A stretch of DNA of 64,000 nt. Origin: Coprosoma sp963632935 (GTDB taxonomy: Bacteria; Bacillota_I; Bacilli_A; RF39; UBA660). The notes beneath the pieces are model-generated. The model worked only from the letters and a program-made list of their open reading frames with translations, did no database searches and was not told the DNA's origin. Within the stretch, counting starts at the first letter, position 1. Each line of letters begins with the position of its first letter. The position numbers were made by a program, and so were the translations under genes. The stretch spans positions 1 through 64,000 of the forward strand of contig CAVGWA010000002.1 of NCBI GenBank assembly GCA_963632935.1. Reading direction: 5' to 3'. Shown piece by piece: positions 44,457-53,448 of the stretch.

Positions 44457-45081
44457 AAATTATTTAGATAAAATTATTCCAAATCCTAAATGTGAGCTCA
44501 ATTATAATAAAGATTATGAATTGCTTTTAGCTACTATGTTGAGTGCTCAAACAACTGATAAGAGAGTAAATGAAGTAACTAAAATATTATTTAATAAATA
44601 TAAAACATTAGATGAATTATCAAAAGCTGATATAAAGGATGTAAAAAAAATAATTAGACCACTGGGAACATATAATATAAAATCATCTAATTTGATAAAT
44701 ATAGCTACAAAATTAGTAAATGATTATAATGGTCAATTACCTAATAATAGAGAGTATTTAGAAAGTTTATCGGGTGTAGGAAGAAAAACGGCAAATGTTG
44801 TTTTATCAAATATTTTTAATGTTCCTTGTATTGCTGTAGATACACATGTTTCTAGAGTTAGTAAAAGGTTAAATTTAGTTAATGAAAATGATGAACCCTT
44901 TAAAATAGAGGTTAAATTAAATAAAAAATTTAAAAAAGAAAATTTATGTAAATTGCATCATCAGCTTGTTTTATTTGGTAGGTATTATTGTAAAGCTAAA
45001 AATCCTAAATGTGAAAGCTGTGAATTAAAATTAATTTGTAATTATTATAAAAAATTATCACAAAAAAAAGGAAACTGTTAA
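44431..45081 (+). CDS. nth: Endonuclease III (DNA glycosylase/AP lyase)
   Basis: This 216-aa base-excision repair enzyme removes oxidised pyrimidines. It has the helix-hairpin-helix ESLSGVGRKTANVV with the catalytic Lys, VDTHVSRVSKRL with the catalytic Asp, and the C-terminal [4Fe-4S] ligands C-x6-C-x2-C-x5-C (CKAKNPKCESCELKLIC). The start is placed at the ATG at 44431, inside dnaD; an ATG at 44449 is possible but has a poorer ribosome-binding site. Confidence 0.95.
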   Translation: MTGSTKMIENYLDKIIPNPKCELNYNKDYELLLATMLSAQTTDKRVNEVTKILFNKYKTLDELSKADIKDVKKIIRPLGTYNIKSSNLINIATKLVNDYNGQLPNNREYLESLSGVGRKTANVVLSNIFNVPCIAVDTHVSRVSKRLNLVNENDEPFKIEVKLNKKFKKENLCKLHHQLVLFGRYYCKAKNPKCESCELKLICNYYKKLSQKKGNC

Positions 45082-45240
45082 TTTATGTCGTATATTAATA
45101 TATGAAAGGGTAAAATCCCTTTCTAGAAAGGAGTCATTTTATTATTCTTCTAGTAATATATCTAATTTTGAAGATATATTATGTAAAGGCTTATTTATAT
45201 TGTATTCTAAGAAAAAAGGAACTTTGCGTTCCTTTTTAGT
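45082..45240 (+). other. Intergenic region with hairpins between nth and PBP1
   Basis: A perfect 7-bp hairpin GAAAGGG (near 45102) with CCCTTTC is followed at once by AGAAAGGAG, a good ribosome-binding-like site, and a ~33-codon open stretch without an ATG (ATT at the expected position). A bidirectional terminator stem AAAAAGGAAC with GTTCCTTTTT lies at 45213-45237. I could not support a gene here. Confidence 0.4.
45213..45237. terminator. Bidirectional terminator before the PBP1 3' end
   Basis: Ten-bp stem AAAAAGGAAC with GTTCCTTTTT, loop TTTGC, with A and T tracts on both sides. Confidence 0.85.
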
Positions 45241-48240
45241 TTAATTAACTGTTACAGTTCTAGTTAGTGTTGTTACAACTTCATTTTGATATGTAACTTT
45301 ATAAGTAAATGTATAAGTTTCACCAGCTGTAGAACCAACTACTTCTTTCCAATTGCTTAGAACTGTTTTGCTTGCATCTTGAACAGTTAAAGTAATTTTA
45401 ACATCACTACTTTTAGTTATGTCTTCACCATCTAAACTGACTGAAACTGAAGGATCAGTGTAATTAGTTGGTGCGGTTAGTGTATCGTTAGATTTACCAT
45501 TTAAAGTAGCTTTAACATCACTTACAGAGCCGCCTTTATATTCTGCAGTAGTTTCAGTTCCAGAGCTTTCAGCTCCTTTAAAATTAGTATAAGTAGATTT
45601 AACTACAATCTTTTGTGTTCCTGTTGGAAGTTTAACAGAAGCACTATTTTCACTAGTTGTTGTAAGAAGTGAAAGACCTGTAGATGTTTTAGCATACACA
45701 TTATAACAAACACTACCTAATGTCTTATTGTTAACAGACATTACGTAAGATAAATAAGTATTTTGGTCTTTAGAAAGAGAAAATGCTTTATTAATAAGTG
45801 GACTCCAATAACTATTATTTAAAGCGTCTGGTGTACCAATTCCTTTCCAAGTAACAGTAGCTTTACTACCTTGTATAGATGCTTTTAAATCACTAACATT
45901 TGATAAAGTATTAAATCTAGCTGATACTTCAGTTGGTTTACTACTTTCTTTAAATAATTCGGTAGTTTTCATAGAATCAGGTGTGTTTTCACTTGGCAAC
46001 ATTGAATAGCCTGTATATTTTTCAACTGTAACTTCAACAACACCACTTGGTTTTGAGAATGTTTTATCTTTAGTAAAGAAATTTTTAGCAACAGCTTGGA
46101 ATAATTTAGCATTTTGACTTGAACCAAATTTATTATATCCATCTTTCCATGAATTATAACCATACCAAACAGAAATTGCATATTCAGAATTATATCCTGC
46201 AAACCATAAATCATTTACGGCATTACTTGGTAGATTGTGAGCTGCCATAAATTTAGAATCAAAGTTTGTAGTACCTGATTTAGCTGCAAATTGTGAATCA
46301 TTAATATTGTTATATTTTCCTAAAGCATTTTGTCCTGTATCAACTAGCATATCAGTTACCATATAAGCTGTTTCAGCACTCATAACTTTAGTTTTCTTAT
46401 AATTATTTTTATAAACTTTACCAGTTTCATCAAATTCAACTTTGGTAAATGTATGTGGTTCATTATAAACACCACTATTACCAAATGCGGCATAAGCTGC
46501 GGCAACGGTCATTGGCGATTCACCAACTTTTTTCTGACTATCACCATAGCCACCTATGGAATGAGCTTCATGGATTTTACCATTACTTGCAACTTCAGGT
46601 GATAGACCTAGTTTTGTTACAAAATCTTTAATATCAGAATTTTTAACACTTTGGAATGTTTTTAATGCAGGAATGTTTCTAGATTCTATTAGAGCTTGTC
46701 TTATTGTAATGATTCCTTTGTAATTACCATCCCAGTTATTAATTTCAGTTCCATCACTATAAGTATGTTTATCATCAATAATAGGATGATCAGTATTCCA
46801 TCCATTATATTCAATGGCAGGTCCATAATCGTAAAGTGGTTTAGCAGTAGAACCAATTTGTTTATATATACCGGTTGCATAATTTAAGTTCTTAGCTCCT
46901 GTTTGATTTCTACCAGAACCGATTGCGACAATAGCTCCAGTTTTAGTTTCCATAGCAATAATACCGGCTTGAACTTTATCGTTTTCCCATGTGTAGTTAG
47001 TTCCGTTCATAATCTTAGTTACTTCATCTTGTTTGCTTCTATTCATAGTTGTATAAATTTTCATAGAATATGAATATGGATCATATCCGGTTTTTTCACT
47101 AACTTCTTCTGCAACTCTATCAATAAATCCTTGATAATTAGCATTGCTGGTATTAGCGCTTCTACCTTTTATAACAATTTTATCAACGGTCATTTTTTTA
47201 GCTATGTTATATTCTTCATCTGTTATATAACCATGTCTTTTCATTAATTTTAATACAAGTAATCTTCTTGTTTCTGTTTTATCAGGATTAATATTCGGAT
47301 CATATGAAACTGGTGATTGGAACATACCAGCAATCATAGCGGCTTCAGATAAATTTAAATCTTTAGCTTCTTTGTTGAAATATGTTTCGGCTGCTTGTTC
47401 AACACCATATGCACCACTACCTAAATAATATGAATTAACATAAAATTCTAATATTTCTTCTTTAGAGTAGTTAGGTTCTATTTGAAACATTGAAATATAA
47501 ATATCAGTAAACTTACGTTTAATACCATCTAATCCATTTGCGACATTAGATGTATATTGGTTTTTAGAAACTTGCATTGTTAGTGTTGAAGCTCCGCCTG
47601 CATTTTGTCCTAGTAATTGGCCAAATGATGCTTTTAAAAAACGTGGAAGGTCAAAACCATTATGCTCAAAAAATCTTGAATCTTCAGTAGCTACAATTGC
47701 ATTAACTAACTCTTCACTCATTTGACTATAAGTAATTTTTTGTCTCATCTGTTTACCTAGTTTTGCATAAACATTGCCATCGCTATCAAGTAAGGTACTT
47801 GCTTCTTTAGTATATAGTTTATTTGGATTAAATTTACCAGCAGTAGTTGCAATGAAAATAAAGAATGCAATACCTGCAATAATGCATAATAGCATTAAAA
47901 TTAAAAAGGCTAATAAAATTTTTTTACCAAATTTCTTTTTCTTTTTACCTTTTTTAGCCATATTTTCACTTCTTTCTGCTAAAGCTTTTTTACTTGGTTT
48001 TATTTTTAAATCTGCTTGATTAGTAATGCCATCAATCGCTTTTTGCTCGTTTTTTCTTTTATTAAGTTTGTTTTTCCATTTGATAAATGGTATAAACCAT
48101 ATTAAGTTAATTATGATAAATATTACCAATGCCACTATAAAATTAACAACAATTGTGCCAATTAATAAAATAATTATGGATAAAATTAATATAAGTAAAT
48201 TAAATTTATCTTTTTTTAAAAAAACAGTTAAATCATTCAT
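45241..48240 (-). CDS. Class A penicillin-binding protein 1
   Basis: This 999-aa bifunctional enzyme builds and cross-links peptidoglycan. The glycosyltransferase domain shows EDSRFFEHNGFD and GGASTLTMQVSKN (about 184-230). The transpeptidase domain has the nucleophile Ser464 in GSTAKP and the KSGTTNF motif near 655. A C-terminal ~230-residue Ser/Thr-rich beta region follows. Unusually, two extra N-terminal helices (about 15-50) precede a Lys-rich linker and the normal anchor (about 108-132). The ATG overlaps the recU stop by 4 nt, the classic recU-ponA operon. Confidence 0.95.
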   Translation of the reverse strand: MNDLTVFLKKDKFNLLILILSIIILLIGTIVVNFIVALVIFIIINLIWFIPFIKWKNKLNKRKNEQKAIDGITNQADLKIKPSKKALAERSENMAKKGKKKKKFGKKILLAFLILMLLCIIAGIAFFIFIATTAGKFNPNKLYTKEASTLLDSDGNVYAKLGKQMRQKITYSQMSEELVNAIVATEDSRFFEHNGFDLPRFLKASFGQLLGQNAGGASTLTMQVSKNQYTSNVANGLDGIKRKFTDIYISMFQIEPNYSKEEILEFYVNSYYLGSGAYGVEQAAETYFNKEAKDLNLSEAAMIAGMFQSPVSYDPNINPDKTETRRLLVLKLMKRHGYITDEEYNIAKKMTVDKIVIKGRSANTSNANYQGFIDRVAEEVSEKTGYDPYSYSMKIYTTMNRSKQDEVTKIMNGTNYTWENDKVQAGIIAMETKTGAIVAIGSGRNQTGAKNLNYATGIYKQIGSTAKPLYDYGPAIEYNGWNTDHPIIDDKHTYSDGTEINNWDGNYKGIITIRQALIESRNIPALKTFQSVKNSDIKDFVTKLGLSPEVASNGKIHEAHSIGGYGDSQKKVGESPMTVAAAYAAFGNSGVYNEPHTFTKVEFDETGKVYKNNYKKTKVMSAETAYMVTDMLVDTGQNALGKYNNINDSQFAAKSGTTNFDSKFMAAHNLPSNAVNDLWFAGYNSEYAISVWYGYNSWKDGYNKFGSSQNAKLFQAVAKNFFTKDKTFSKPSGVVEVTVEKYTGYSMLPSENTPDSMKTTELFKESSKPTEVSARFNTLSNVSDLKASIQGSKATVTWKGIGTPDALNNSYWSPLINKAFSLSKDQNTYLSYVMSVNNKTLGSVCYNVYAKTSTGLSLLTTTSENSASVKLPTGTQKIVVKSTYTNFKGAESSGTETTAEYKGGSVSDVKATLNGKSNDTLTAPTNYTDPSVSVSLDGEDITKSSDVKITLTVQDASKTVLSNWKEVVGSTAGETYTFTYKVTYQNEVVTTLTRTVTVN

Positions 48241-48806
48241 ATGCTACCTCCATTAAAATAAAGCTTATCAACAATTTCTAAATAATCAACTCTAGGATTA
48301 TATTTATCTAAAATTATAAACCCATTTTCTTCAAAATATGAAATTGGTATAGATTTTCTGGCTGATTTGTTTAAAAAATTTATTAAACTTTCTACTGAAA
48401 GATAAAAAGTTTTGTTAATAGTTGTAAATCTAACAATTAGAAAACCAATTCCTCCATGTTTATAAATTTGTTTTAAATGTTTTACTTGATGAGAATGTAT
48501 GTTACTTAGGGGGAAAGCTGTTTTTAATTTAGTTTCTTTAGCTTCAAAATCAATATATCTTCCTTTATATACACCATTATAATCTGTAGTTGATGGTGTT
48601 CTAAAATATCCTTCTTTTATTACGGCTTCTAATCTAGATGGATAATTAACTTTTGAAATAGTAATAGGAGTTGGTTTTTTGTAAATAACAGCAATGTCAT
48701 TAACGAGATAATATTCATTGCTTGCTTTTAAATCATCTTCTAAACTCATCCCTCTATTAGCGTAGCTATTTATGTTTTTAAAATTGCTCCCTGTTATTCT
48801 CTTCAT
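48237..48806 (-). CDS. recU: Holliday junction resolvase RecU
   Basis: This 189-aa nuclease resolves recombination intermediates and segregates chromosomes in Firmicutes. It has the N-terminal NRGMSLEDDLKASNEYY block, the nuclease core YKGRYIDFEAKETK with catalytic Asp/Glu/Lys, and FPLSNIHSHQVKHL. It is the first gene of the recU-PBP1 operon on the - strand, from a consensus promoter. B. subtilis has recU-ponA next to nth-dnaD in one orientation; here the two pairs converge. Confidence 0.96.
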   Translation of the reverse strand: MKRITGSNFKNINSYANRGMSLEDDLKASNEYYLVNDIAVIYKKPTPITISKVNYPSRLEAVIKEGYFRTPSTTDYNGVYKGRYIDFEAKETKLKTAFPLSNIHSHQVKHLKQIYKHGGIGFLIVRFTTINKTFYLSVESLINFLNKSARKSIPISYFEENGFIILDKYNPRVDYLEIVDKLYFNGGSI

Positions 48807-48821
48807 ATTAACACCATTACA

Positions 48822-48850
48822 ATTATACTATATTTTACACAAATTAACAA
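48822..48850 (-). promoter_or_regulatory. Promoter of recU-PBP1
   Basis: On the - strand TTGTTA (48850-48845), 17-nt spacer and a perfect TATAAT (48827-48822). Confidence 0.7.
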
Positions 48851-48884
48851 ATGAAAAAATGTAAAGTTCTAAATATGACAAGCT

Positions 48885-48912
48885 TTGTCGAAATTATATG
48901 TTTTAATATAGT
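48885..48912 (+). promoter_or_regulatory. Promoter of the 36-aa gene and CmpB-type gene
   Basis: TTGTCG at 48885-48890, 16-nt spacer, TATAGT at 48907-48912. Confidence 0.45.
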
Positions 48913-48940
48913 TAAATGTTAATATAAAAATGGTGATAAA

Positions 48941-49051
48941 ATGAACATTAATACTGTAAATAATATATTTAATGAAATGTTAAAAGATGTAAAGTATTTA
49001 AAAATAAAATCAAATATAATTCAAATAAATAGTTGTTCAAAGAAAAAATAA
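48941..49051 (+). CDS. Small protein of 36 aa, unknown
   Basis: A 36-codon frame begins with ATG after TGGTGATAAA, the same ribosome-binding form used by many genes in this window. The peptide is a basic, probably helical polypeptide (MNINTVNNIFNEMLKDVKYL, then LysIle-rich to a KKK end). A promoter lies at a suitable distance and a membrane protein gene follows after 28 nt. No family is recognised. Confidence 0.5.
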   Translation: MNINTVNNIFNEMLKDVKYLKIKSNIIQINSCSKKK

Positions 49052-49079
49052 AGAGTAAAATTATTGCATAGGTGAGGTT

Positions 49080-49739
49080 ATGTTTAAATTATTTTATCTT
49101 TTTATAGTATATGCAATATTAGGATGGCTTATGGAAGTTATGATAGTGTCAATACATAAGAAAAGTTTATCTGCAAGAGGATTTTTAGTGGGTCCTTGGT
49201 GTCCTATTTATGGTTTTGGTGCTGTATTTATAACTCTATTTTTAAAAAAATACAATAATGACTTATGGGCACTTTTTGTAAATTCATTTTTATTAGGCTC
49301 TATATTAGAGTATTTTACAAGTTATATTATGGAAAAATTATTTAAAGCACGTTGGTGGGATTATAGTGATCACAAATATAACTTAAATGGAAGAATAAGT
49401 TTAACAACATCATTAGGATTTGGTGTATTAGGTGTTATTGTTGTAAAAATATTTAATCCATTTTTTATGAAATTTCCAAATAGTATATCACCAGTAATTT
49501 TTAATATTATTATGATTTTAATATTTATTATCTTTTTATCTGATGTTGTATTTTCATATACAGTTATTAGTCGTATTAAGAAGGTAAGCAAAAATCAAAA
49601 AGATATAACTGAAATATCAACAGATGAATTAAAAAAAGCACTTAAAAATAAATCTTACTTCAATAGAAGACTGTTAAATTCTTTTCCTAATTTAAAATTT
49701 AATATCAAAAATTTTCAAAATAATGATATAATGAAATAA
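49080..49739 (+). CDS. CmpB-family (PF06541-type) membrane protein, second copy
   Basis: This 219-aa protein has about five membrane helices and the same signature as the gene at 24973: YAILGWLMEVMIVSIHKK, ARGFLVGPWCPIYGFG and ARWWDYSDHKYNLNGRISL. The two share an alignable length and C-terminal SFPN...I ending, so they are paralogues. No ABC ATPase is nearby. A GCATAGGTGAGG ribosome-binding site precedes the ATG. Confidence 0.8.
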   Translation: MFKLFYLFIVYAILGWLMEVMIVSIHKKSLSARGFLVGPWCPIYGFGAVFITLFLKKYNNDLWALFVNSFLLGSILEYFTSYIMEKLFKARWWDYSDHKYNLNGRISLTTSLGFGVLGVIVVKIFNPFFMKFPNSISPVIFNIIMILIFIIFLSDVVFSYTVISRIKKVSKNQKDITEISTDELKKALKNKSYFNRRLLNSFPNLKFNIKNFQNNDIMK

Positions 49740-49755
49740 ATTAGGAGGGGCTTAT

Positions 49756-50997
49756 ATGTTAAAAAGAAAGGAAATAGAATTTTCATCACTTCCAAAAACT
49801 ATTCAAAGTATGGCAGAAGATGATATTAATGCAGCTGCAGTAATTGATGAATTAATTGCTACAAAAGGTGAAATTAAAACACTTGCATCCTTAATTTTAT
49901 TAGATGATATGAATATAAGGGGCATTCAAATTTATCAGCTTTATAAACTTTCAAATAAAAATATTGATAAATTATATGAAAAAATTATTAATATAAACGA
50001 AAAGGATATATTGAATTTAAATATTAATTCCGCACCATTATGTGCTTTTAAAGCAATTTTTTCTGGTAATAGTAATGAAAGAAAAGAAAAGCCAGAAAAA
50101 TATTTATTTACTAGTAGTGAAAGAGAAAAATATACACAAATATTAAAAGAAAAAGAGAATACATTAAATGATTTTATACCTTGCATTAGTGTGGAAGATG
50201 CTTTAACAATAATTGAAAACAATAATTTTACTTTAGGATATGAAAAAAAATATAAAAATGATGAAAAAGAAATAACATATCGTGTTTTTTATAATGAACT
50301 AGGTGATATAATATACACTCATTCATTAGATGATGAAGATATCTTTCTATGGGGGGCTTCTAAATTAAATGTGGTTAGATTAACAGATGATAAAAATTAT
50401 AATGATAGTCCTTGTAATGCATATTTCAATGTTTCTGGTGTTGTTGGTTATAATATAGAGCTTAAACAAAATCCTTTTGAAACATATAAAAAAGTAATTC
50501 AAAAAAATGAAAAGAATGTAGAAAATATTAAAAAATATTATTATGATAATAATCTTTTTCCAATTATTGAAACAACAGAAGGAATGATATATAAAGGAAA
50601 ATATCCATCATATAAAGCATGTGTAGTTTCTTCAATATATGATTTATTAAAATTTAATGAAACATATAAGTATTTGGATTCAGGGTTAAAGGAGATATAT
50701 GAACCTTTATTACAATACGCATCAGATAAAGCATATGATGAGGTAATAAGCCATTTAAATTCTGATGAGGGAATAGAAATAGCAACTGACTTACAAAATA
50801 TTTTGGGAATAAGTTTAGATAAAACTAAACTATTTGCCGCAAAAGATAGATACTGTAAGCAGCATGGACATGAAGTTATAATTCCCGAAACAAAGTTTAT
50901 AAGCAGATTAATATCAGATAATCCATGGACAAAAGATATAAACGGTAGAATTATAAAAATACTAGGTCATGATATAGAACCAATATACAAAGGCTAA
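49756..50997 (+). CDS. Cytosolic protein of unknown function
   Basis: This 413-aa protein has no signal peptide or membrane segment. The N-terminal third is helical (KTIQSMAEDDINAAAVIDEL, then a stretch with IRGIQIYQLYKLS); the remainder mixes strands and helices without recognisable motifs. A GGAGGGGCT ribosome-binding site lies before the ATG. It follows the CmpB-type gene by 16 nt and is probably co-transcribed. The stop codon lies in an intrinsic terminator. I do not recognise the family. Confidence 0.7.
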   Translation: MLKRKEIEFSSLPKTIQSMAEDDINAAAVIDELIATKGEIKTLASLILLDDMNIRGIQIYQLYKLSNKNIDKLYEKIININEKDILNLNINSAPLCAFKAIFSGNSNERKEKPEKYLFTSSEREKYTQILKEKENTLNDFIPCISVEDALTIIENNNFTLGYEKKYKNDEKEITYRVFYNELGDIIYTHSLDDEDIFLWGASKLNVVRLTDDKNYNDSPCNAYFNVSGVVGYNIELKQNPFETYKKVIQKNEKNVENIKKYYYDNNLFPIIETTEGMIYKGKYPSYKACVVSSIYDLLKFNETYKYLDSGLKEIYEPLLQYASDKAYDEVISHLNSDEGIEIATDLQNILGISLDKTKLFAAKDRYCKQHGHEVIIPETKFISRLISDNPWTKDINGRIIKILGHDIEPIYKG

Positions 50998-51008
50998 AAG
51001 GCCTTTTT
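50989..51008 (+). terminator. Terminator overlapping the stop codon
   Basis: AAAGGC (50989-50994) with GCCTTT (51001-51006), then T's; the TAA is in the loop. Confidence 0.7.
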
Positions 51009-51120
51009 AAAATGTTTAAATATCATAATTTCAAACAAAGAAAACTAAAAAATTATAAATTTAGCTAACAAAAATTAAAAATTCATAAAATATAAGTGCT
51101 GAATTTATTGAAATGGTACT

Positions 51121-51149
51121 TTGATTATAAACTGGTATAAGCATATAAT
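51121..51149 (+). promoter_or_regulatory. Promoter of a candidate structured RNA
   Basis: TTGATT at 51121-51126, 17-nt spacer, perfect TATAAT at 51144-51149. No protein gene follows on this strand for over 2 kb. Confidence 0.6.
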
Positions 51150-51155
51150 CTTAAT

Positions 51156-51338
51156 TAAAGAGAGGAAAAACGCACCAAAAAAAGATATAAAAGAAATTTT
51201 GAATTTTTGTAATACTCACTCCATTAAAAAAATAGCTTAACCATAACCTCATTTTTGGTGCATACCTCTCATATTATTATATCTAACAGGTTATGATTAA
51301 GTTATTCTCGTTTTGAAGAAGCTATTATGCTTCTTTTT
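51156..51338 (+). ncRNA. Candidate ~185-nt structured non-coding RNA
   Basis: This gene-free stretch has a consensus promoter and ends in a terminator (51316-51338). Two nested stems pair its ends: GAGAGG (51160-51165) with CCTCTC (51265-51270), and GCACCAAAAA (51172-51181) with TTTTTGGTGC (51252-51261). A third pairing, TTAACCATAACCT (51237-51249) with AGGTTATGATTAA (51288-51300; 12 of 13), crosses them, so the RNA would be a pseudoknot or switch between two folds. The length and closed-ends layout recall 6S-type RNA, but no family could be confirmed. Confidence 0.45.
51316..51338 (+). terminator. Terminator of the candidate RNA
   Basis: AAGAAGC (51316-51322) with GCTTCTT (51329-51335), TATTAT loop, T5; it overlaps the 3' end of the converging carboxypeptidase gene. 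Confidence 0.7.
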
Positions 51339-52368
51339 CTACATAATATGCATAATATTCTTCTAAAGTAATATTATCATTATATATAATTTTAGCTGCC
51401 TTTTTTCCAACATATCTATAATGCCATGACTCATATTTATATCCTGTAATATCTTCTTTGTCTTTTGGGAATCTTAAAATAAAGCCATATTTATAAGCGT
51501 TATTTTTAAGCCATTTTGCTTCATCAGTATTATCAAATTTATCACTTATTTCATTTAAATCAGCACATAAACCAGTTTGATGTTCTGAATAACCAGGTCT
51601 AGCCGAATAAATATCAGCATTTTGCTTACCATCGCGAGCAACATAATTATTATATAAGGTATTTTGATATTCATAACTTCTATAAGATGACATATTATAA
51701 ATAATAATATTATCAAGTTTTGCTCCATCAATCATTTCCATTAAAGCTAAAGCAGCTTCTTTTTTCATTTTATTATTAGTTCCTTTATTATACTGGCCAG
51801 TTAAAGAAATTAAATCATTAGGTATATAATTGGAATTTAAATGATAAAATTTATTAACTAAAATTAAATTGCCATCATTTAAATTGCTATCAATTAAATT
51901 ACTATAAAATCCTAAATCAGCTTTAGAATTAACAATACCAATTACTTTTTTAGAATTTATATTGTGATTATTTCCATAATCCAAATAACGTGCAACATTT
52001 TTATTAATATAATACTTTTCTAAAACTAAACTTGCTAGTAAACTAGATGCAGGGTAATTCATTAAATCATAATTAGAATTAATAATTGTAATAATATCTT
52101 CTAAATCAGCTTTTTTATTTTTAGAATAATATTTTAAATATTTTTCAAAATTCTTTTCTTTATAATTTTTATAATTTAAAATATTAATTATATTTTTATC
52201 ATAACCATATTTTAATATTAAACTGTAATTATCTTTAGATACTTTATTAACAATTACTTTAATTTCATCTTCACTATAGCCTTTATTTTTAAAATCATTA
52301 TTTTTATTAAAAAGAAAATAAAATAAAAAAGTAAAAAAACAGATAAATATAATAATGACTTTTTTCAT
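51325..52368 (-). CDS. VanY-type D-alanyl-D-alanine carboxypeptidase (copy 1)
   Basis: This 347-aa protein has an N-terminal membrane anchor (about 3-20), a helical spacer and a C-terminal M15B/VanY zinc peptidase domain. Zinc ligands are in SEHQTGLCADLNE (His, Asp) and ESWHYRYVG (His); SSYRSYEYQ is the family's third block. It should trim the terminal D-Ala from peptidoglycan stems. The start is the ATG at 52368 after AAGGTGG. It lies 10 nt after a paralogue, probably by tandem duplication. Confidence 0.9.
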   Translation of the reverse strand: MKKVIIIFICFFTFLFYFLFNKNNDFKNKGYSEDEIKVIVNKVSKDNYSLILKYGYDKNIINILNYKNYKEKNFEKYLKYYSKNKKADLEDIITIINSNYDLMNYPASSLLASLVLEKYYINKNVARYLDYGNNHNINSKKVIGIVNSKADLGFYSNLIDSNLNDGNLILVNKFYHLNSNYIPNDLISLTGQYNKGTNNKMKKEAALALMEMIDGAKLDNIIIYNMSSYRSYEYQNTLYNNYVARDGKQNADIYSARPGYSEHQTGLCADLNEISDKFDNTDEAKWLKNNAYKYGFILRFPKDKEDITGYKYESWHYRYVGKKAAKIIYNDNITLEEYYAYYVEKEA

Positions 52369-52378
52369 GCTAACCACC

Positions 52379-53326
52379 TTACTTATCTAAATAATATGCA
52401 TAATATTCATCATAAGTTAAACCACTTTTATAAACCTTTGAAGCCAATTCTTTTCCAAGGTATCTATAATGCCATGACTCATAGTTATATCCAGTAATTT
52501 TATCTTTATCCTTTGGATATCTTAAAATAAATCCATATTTGTAACTATTATTACTAAGCCATTTAAATGCATCAGTATTTTCAAAAGTGTTCATATTAGC
52601 TCCTGGTGTAAATATATCTAAAGAAAGTCCCGTTTGATGTTCTGAAAAATTAGGTCTTGCCGCATATTCATCTGCATATTCTTGACCTTTTTTATTCTCA
52701 TAGTCATCATATATTTCTTTTTGTAAATTATAATCTCTATAAGAGGAATTTACAATTAATGTAATATTTTCCTCCTTAGCTGCTTTACTCATTTCCTTAA
52801 AAGCAGAGTATACATCTTTTCTAATACTATTTCCAGAATATGCATACCAATTACTCATCTCAACAATATCATCCGGTGCATATTTATCAGGCAATGATGT
52901 ATATTTATTAACTAAAATAGCATATCCTTTTTTCATATCAGCTGTTTTTGTATTGGTATATGCCTTATTATTCGCACCGACATTTACTAAAGAAATAACC
53001 AAACTATAATCAACTTTCTTATTTTTATATACCTTATCAATATAACTTATATATTTACTATAATTCTTCCAAATAAAATATTTTCCATTAATTAATGGAA
53101 TAAAATCATCTTCATATTTATTATTAATTGCATATTCAATATATTTTTTATCAAATCTTATAATCTTTTTAATTTCTTTTTCACTATATCCAGCTTTTTC
53201 TAATTTATATTCATAACTAGTATAATATTTATATAAGTTTATTCCTACAATACTCAAAACAATAATAACAATAATCACAGCAAAACCAACAATAACACTC
53301 TTTTTCAAACGACGTTTATAATTCAT
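52379..53326 (-). CDS. VanY-type D-alanyl-D-alanine carboxypeptidase (copy 2)
   Basis: This 315-aa protein has the same layout as its downstream neighbour: membrane anchor (about 10-32), helical linker and M15B domain with SSYRDYNLQKEIYDDY, ARPNFSEHQTGLSLDI and ESWHYRYLG. All zinc ligands are kept. It is the first gene of the pair. A GGTGATAAT ribosome-binding site precedes the ATG. There are no vancomycin-resistance genes (vanS/R/H/A/X) here, so it is an ordinary wall-trimming enzyme. Confidence 0.9.
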   Translation of the reverse strand: MNYKRRLKKSVIVGFAVIIVIIVLSIVGINLYKYYTSYEYKLEKAGYSEKEIKKIIRFDKKYIEYAINNKYEDDFIPLINGKYFIWKNYSKYISYIDKVYKNKKVDYSLVISLVNVGANNKAYTNTKTADMKKGYAILVNKYTSLPDKYAPDDIVEMSNWYAYSGNSIRKDVYSAFKEMSKAAKEENITLIVNSSYRDYNLQKEIYDDYENKKGQEYADEYAARPNFSEHQTGLSLDIFTPGANMNTFENTDAFKWLSNNSYKYGFILRYPKDKDKITGYNYESWHYRYLGKELASKVYKSGLTYDEYYAYYLDK

Positions 53327-53448
53327 ATTATCACCACTACCATTATAGCACGGATAATATTAATTTTAACTCAAAATTATAACATTTTACTATACAAAAA
53401 TTAAAATAAATGTTACAATTAACTTGTATATTAGCAGAGGGTGGTTAG

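Noticed and set aside
45140..45240. Small gene after nth
   Set aside because: Good ribosome-binding site but no ATG, GTG or TTG at the right place; kept only as an observation.
52379..53326. Vancomycin-resistance locus
   Set aside because: The VanY-type genes lack vanR/S/H/A/X neighbours and carry ordinary wall-enzyme features.
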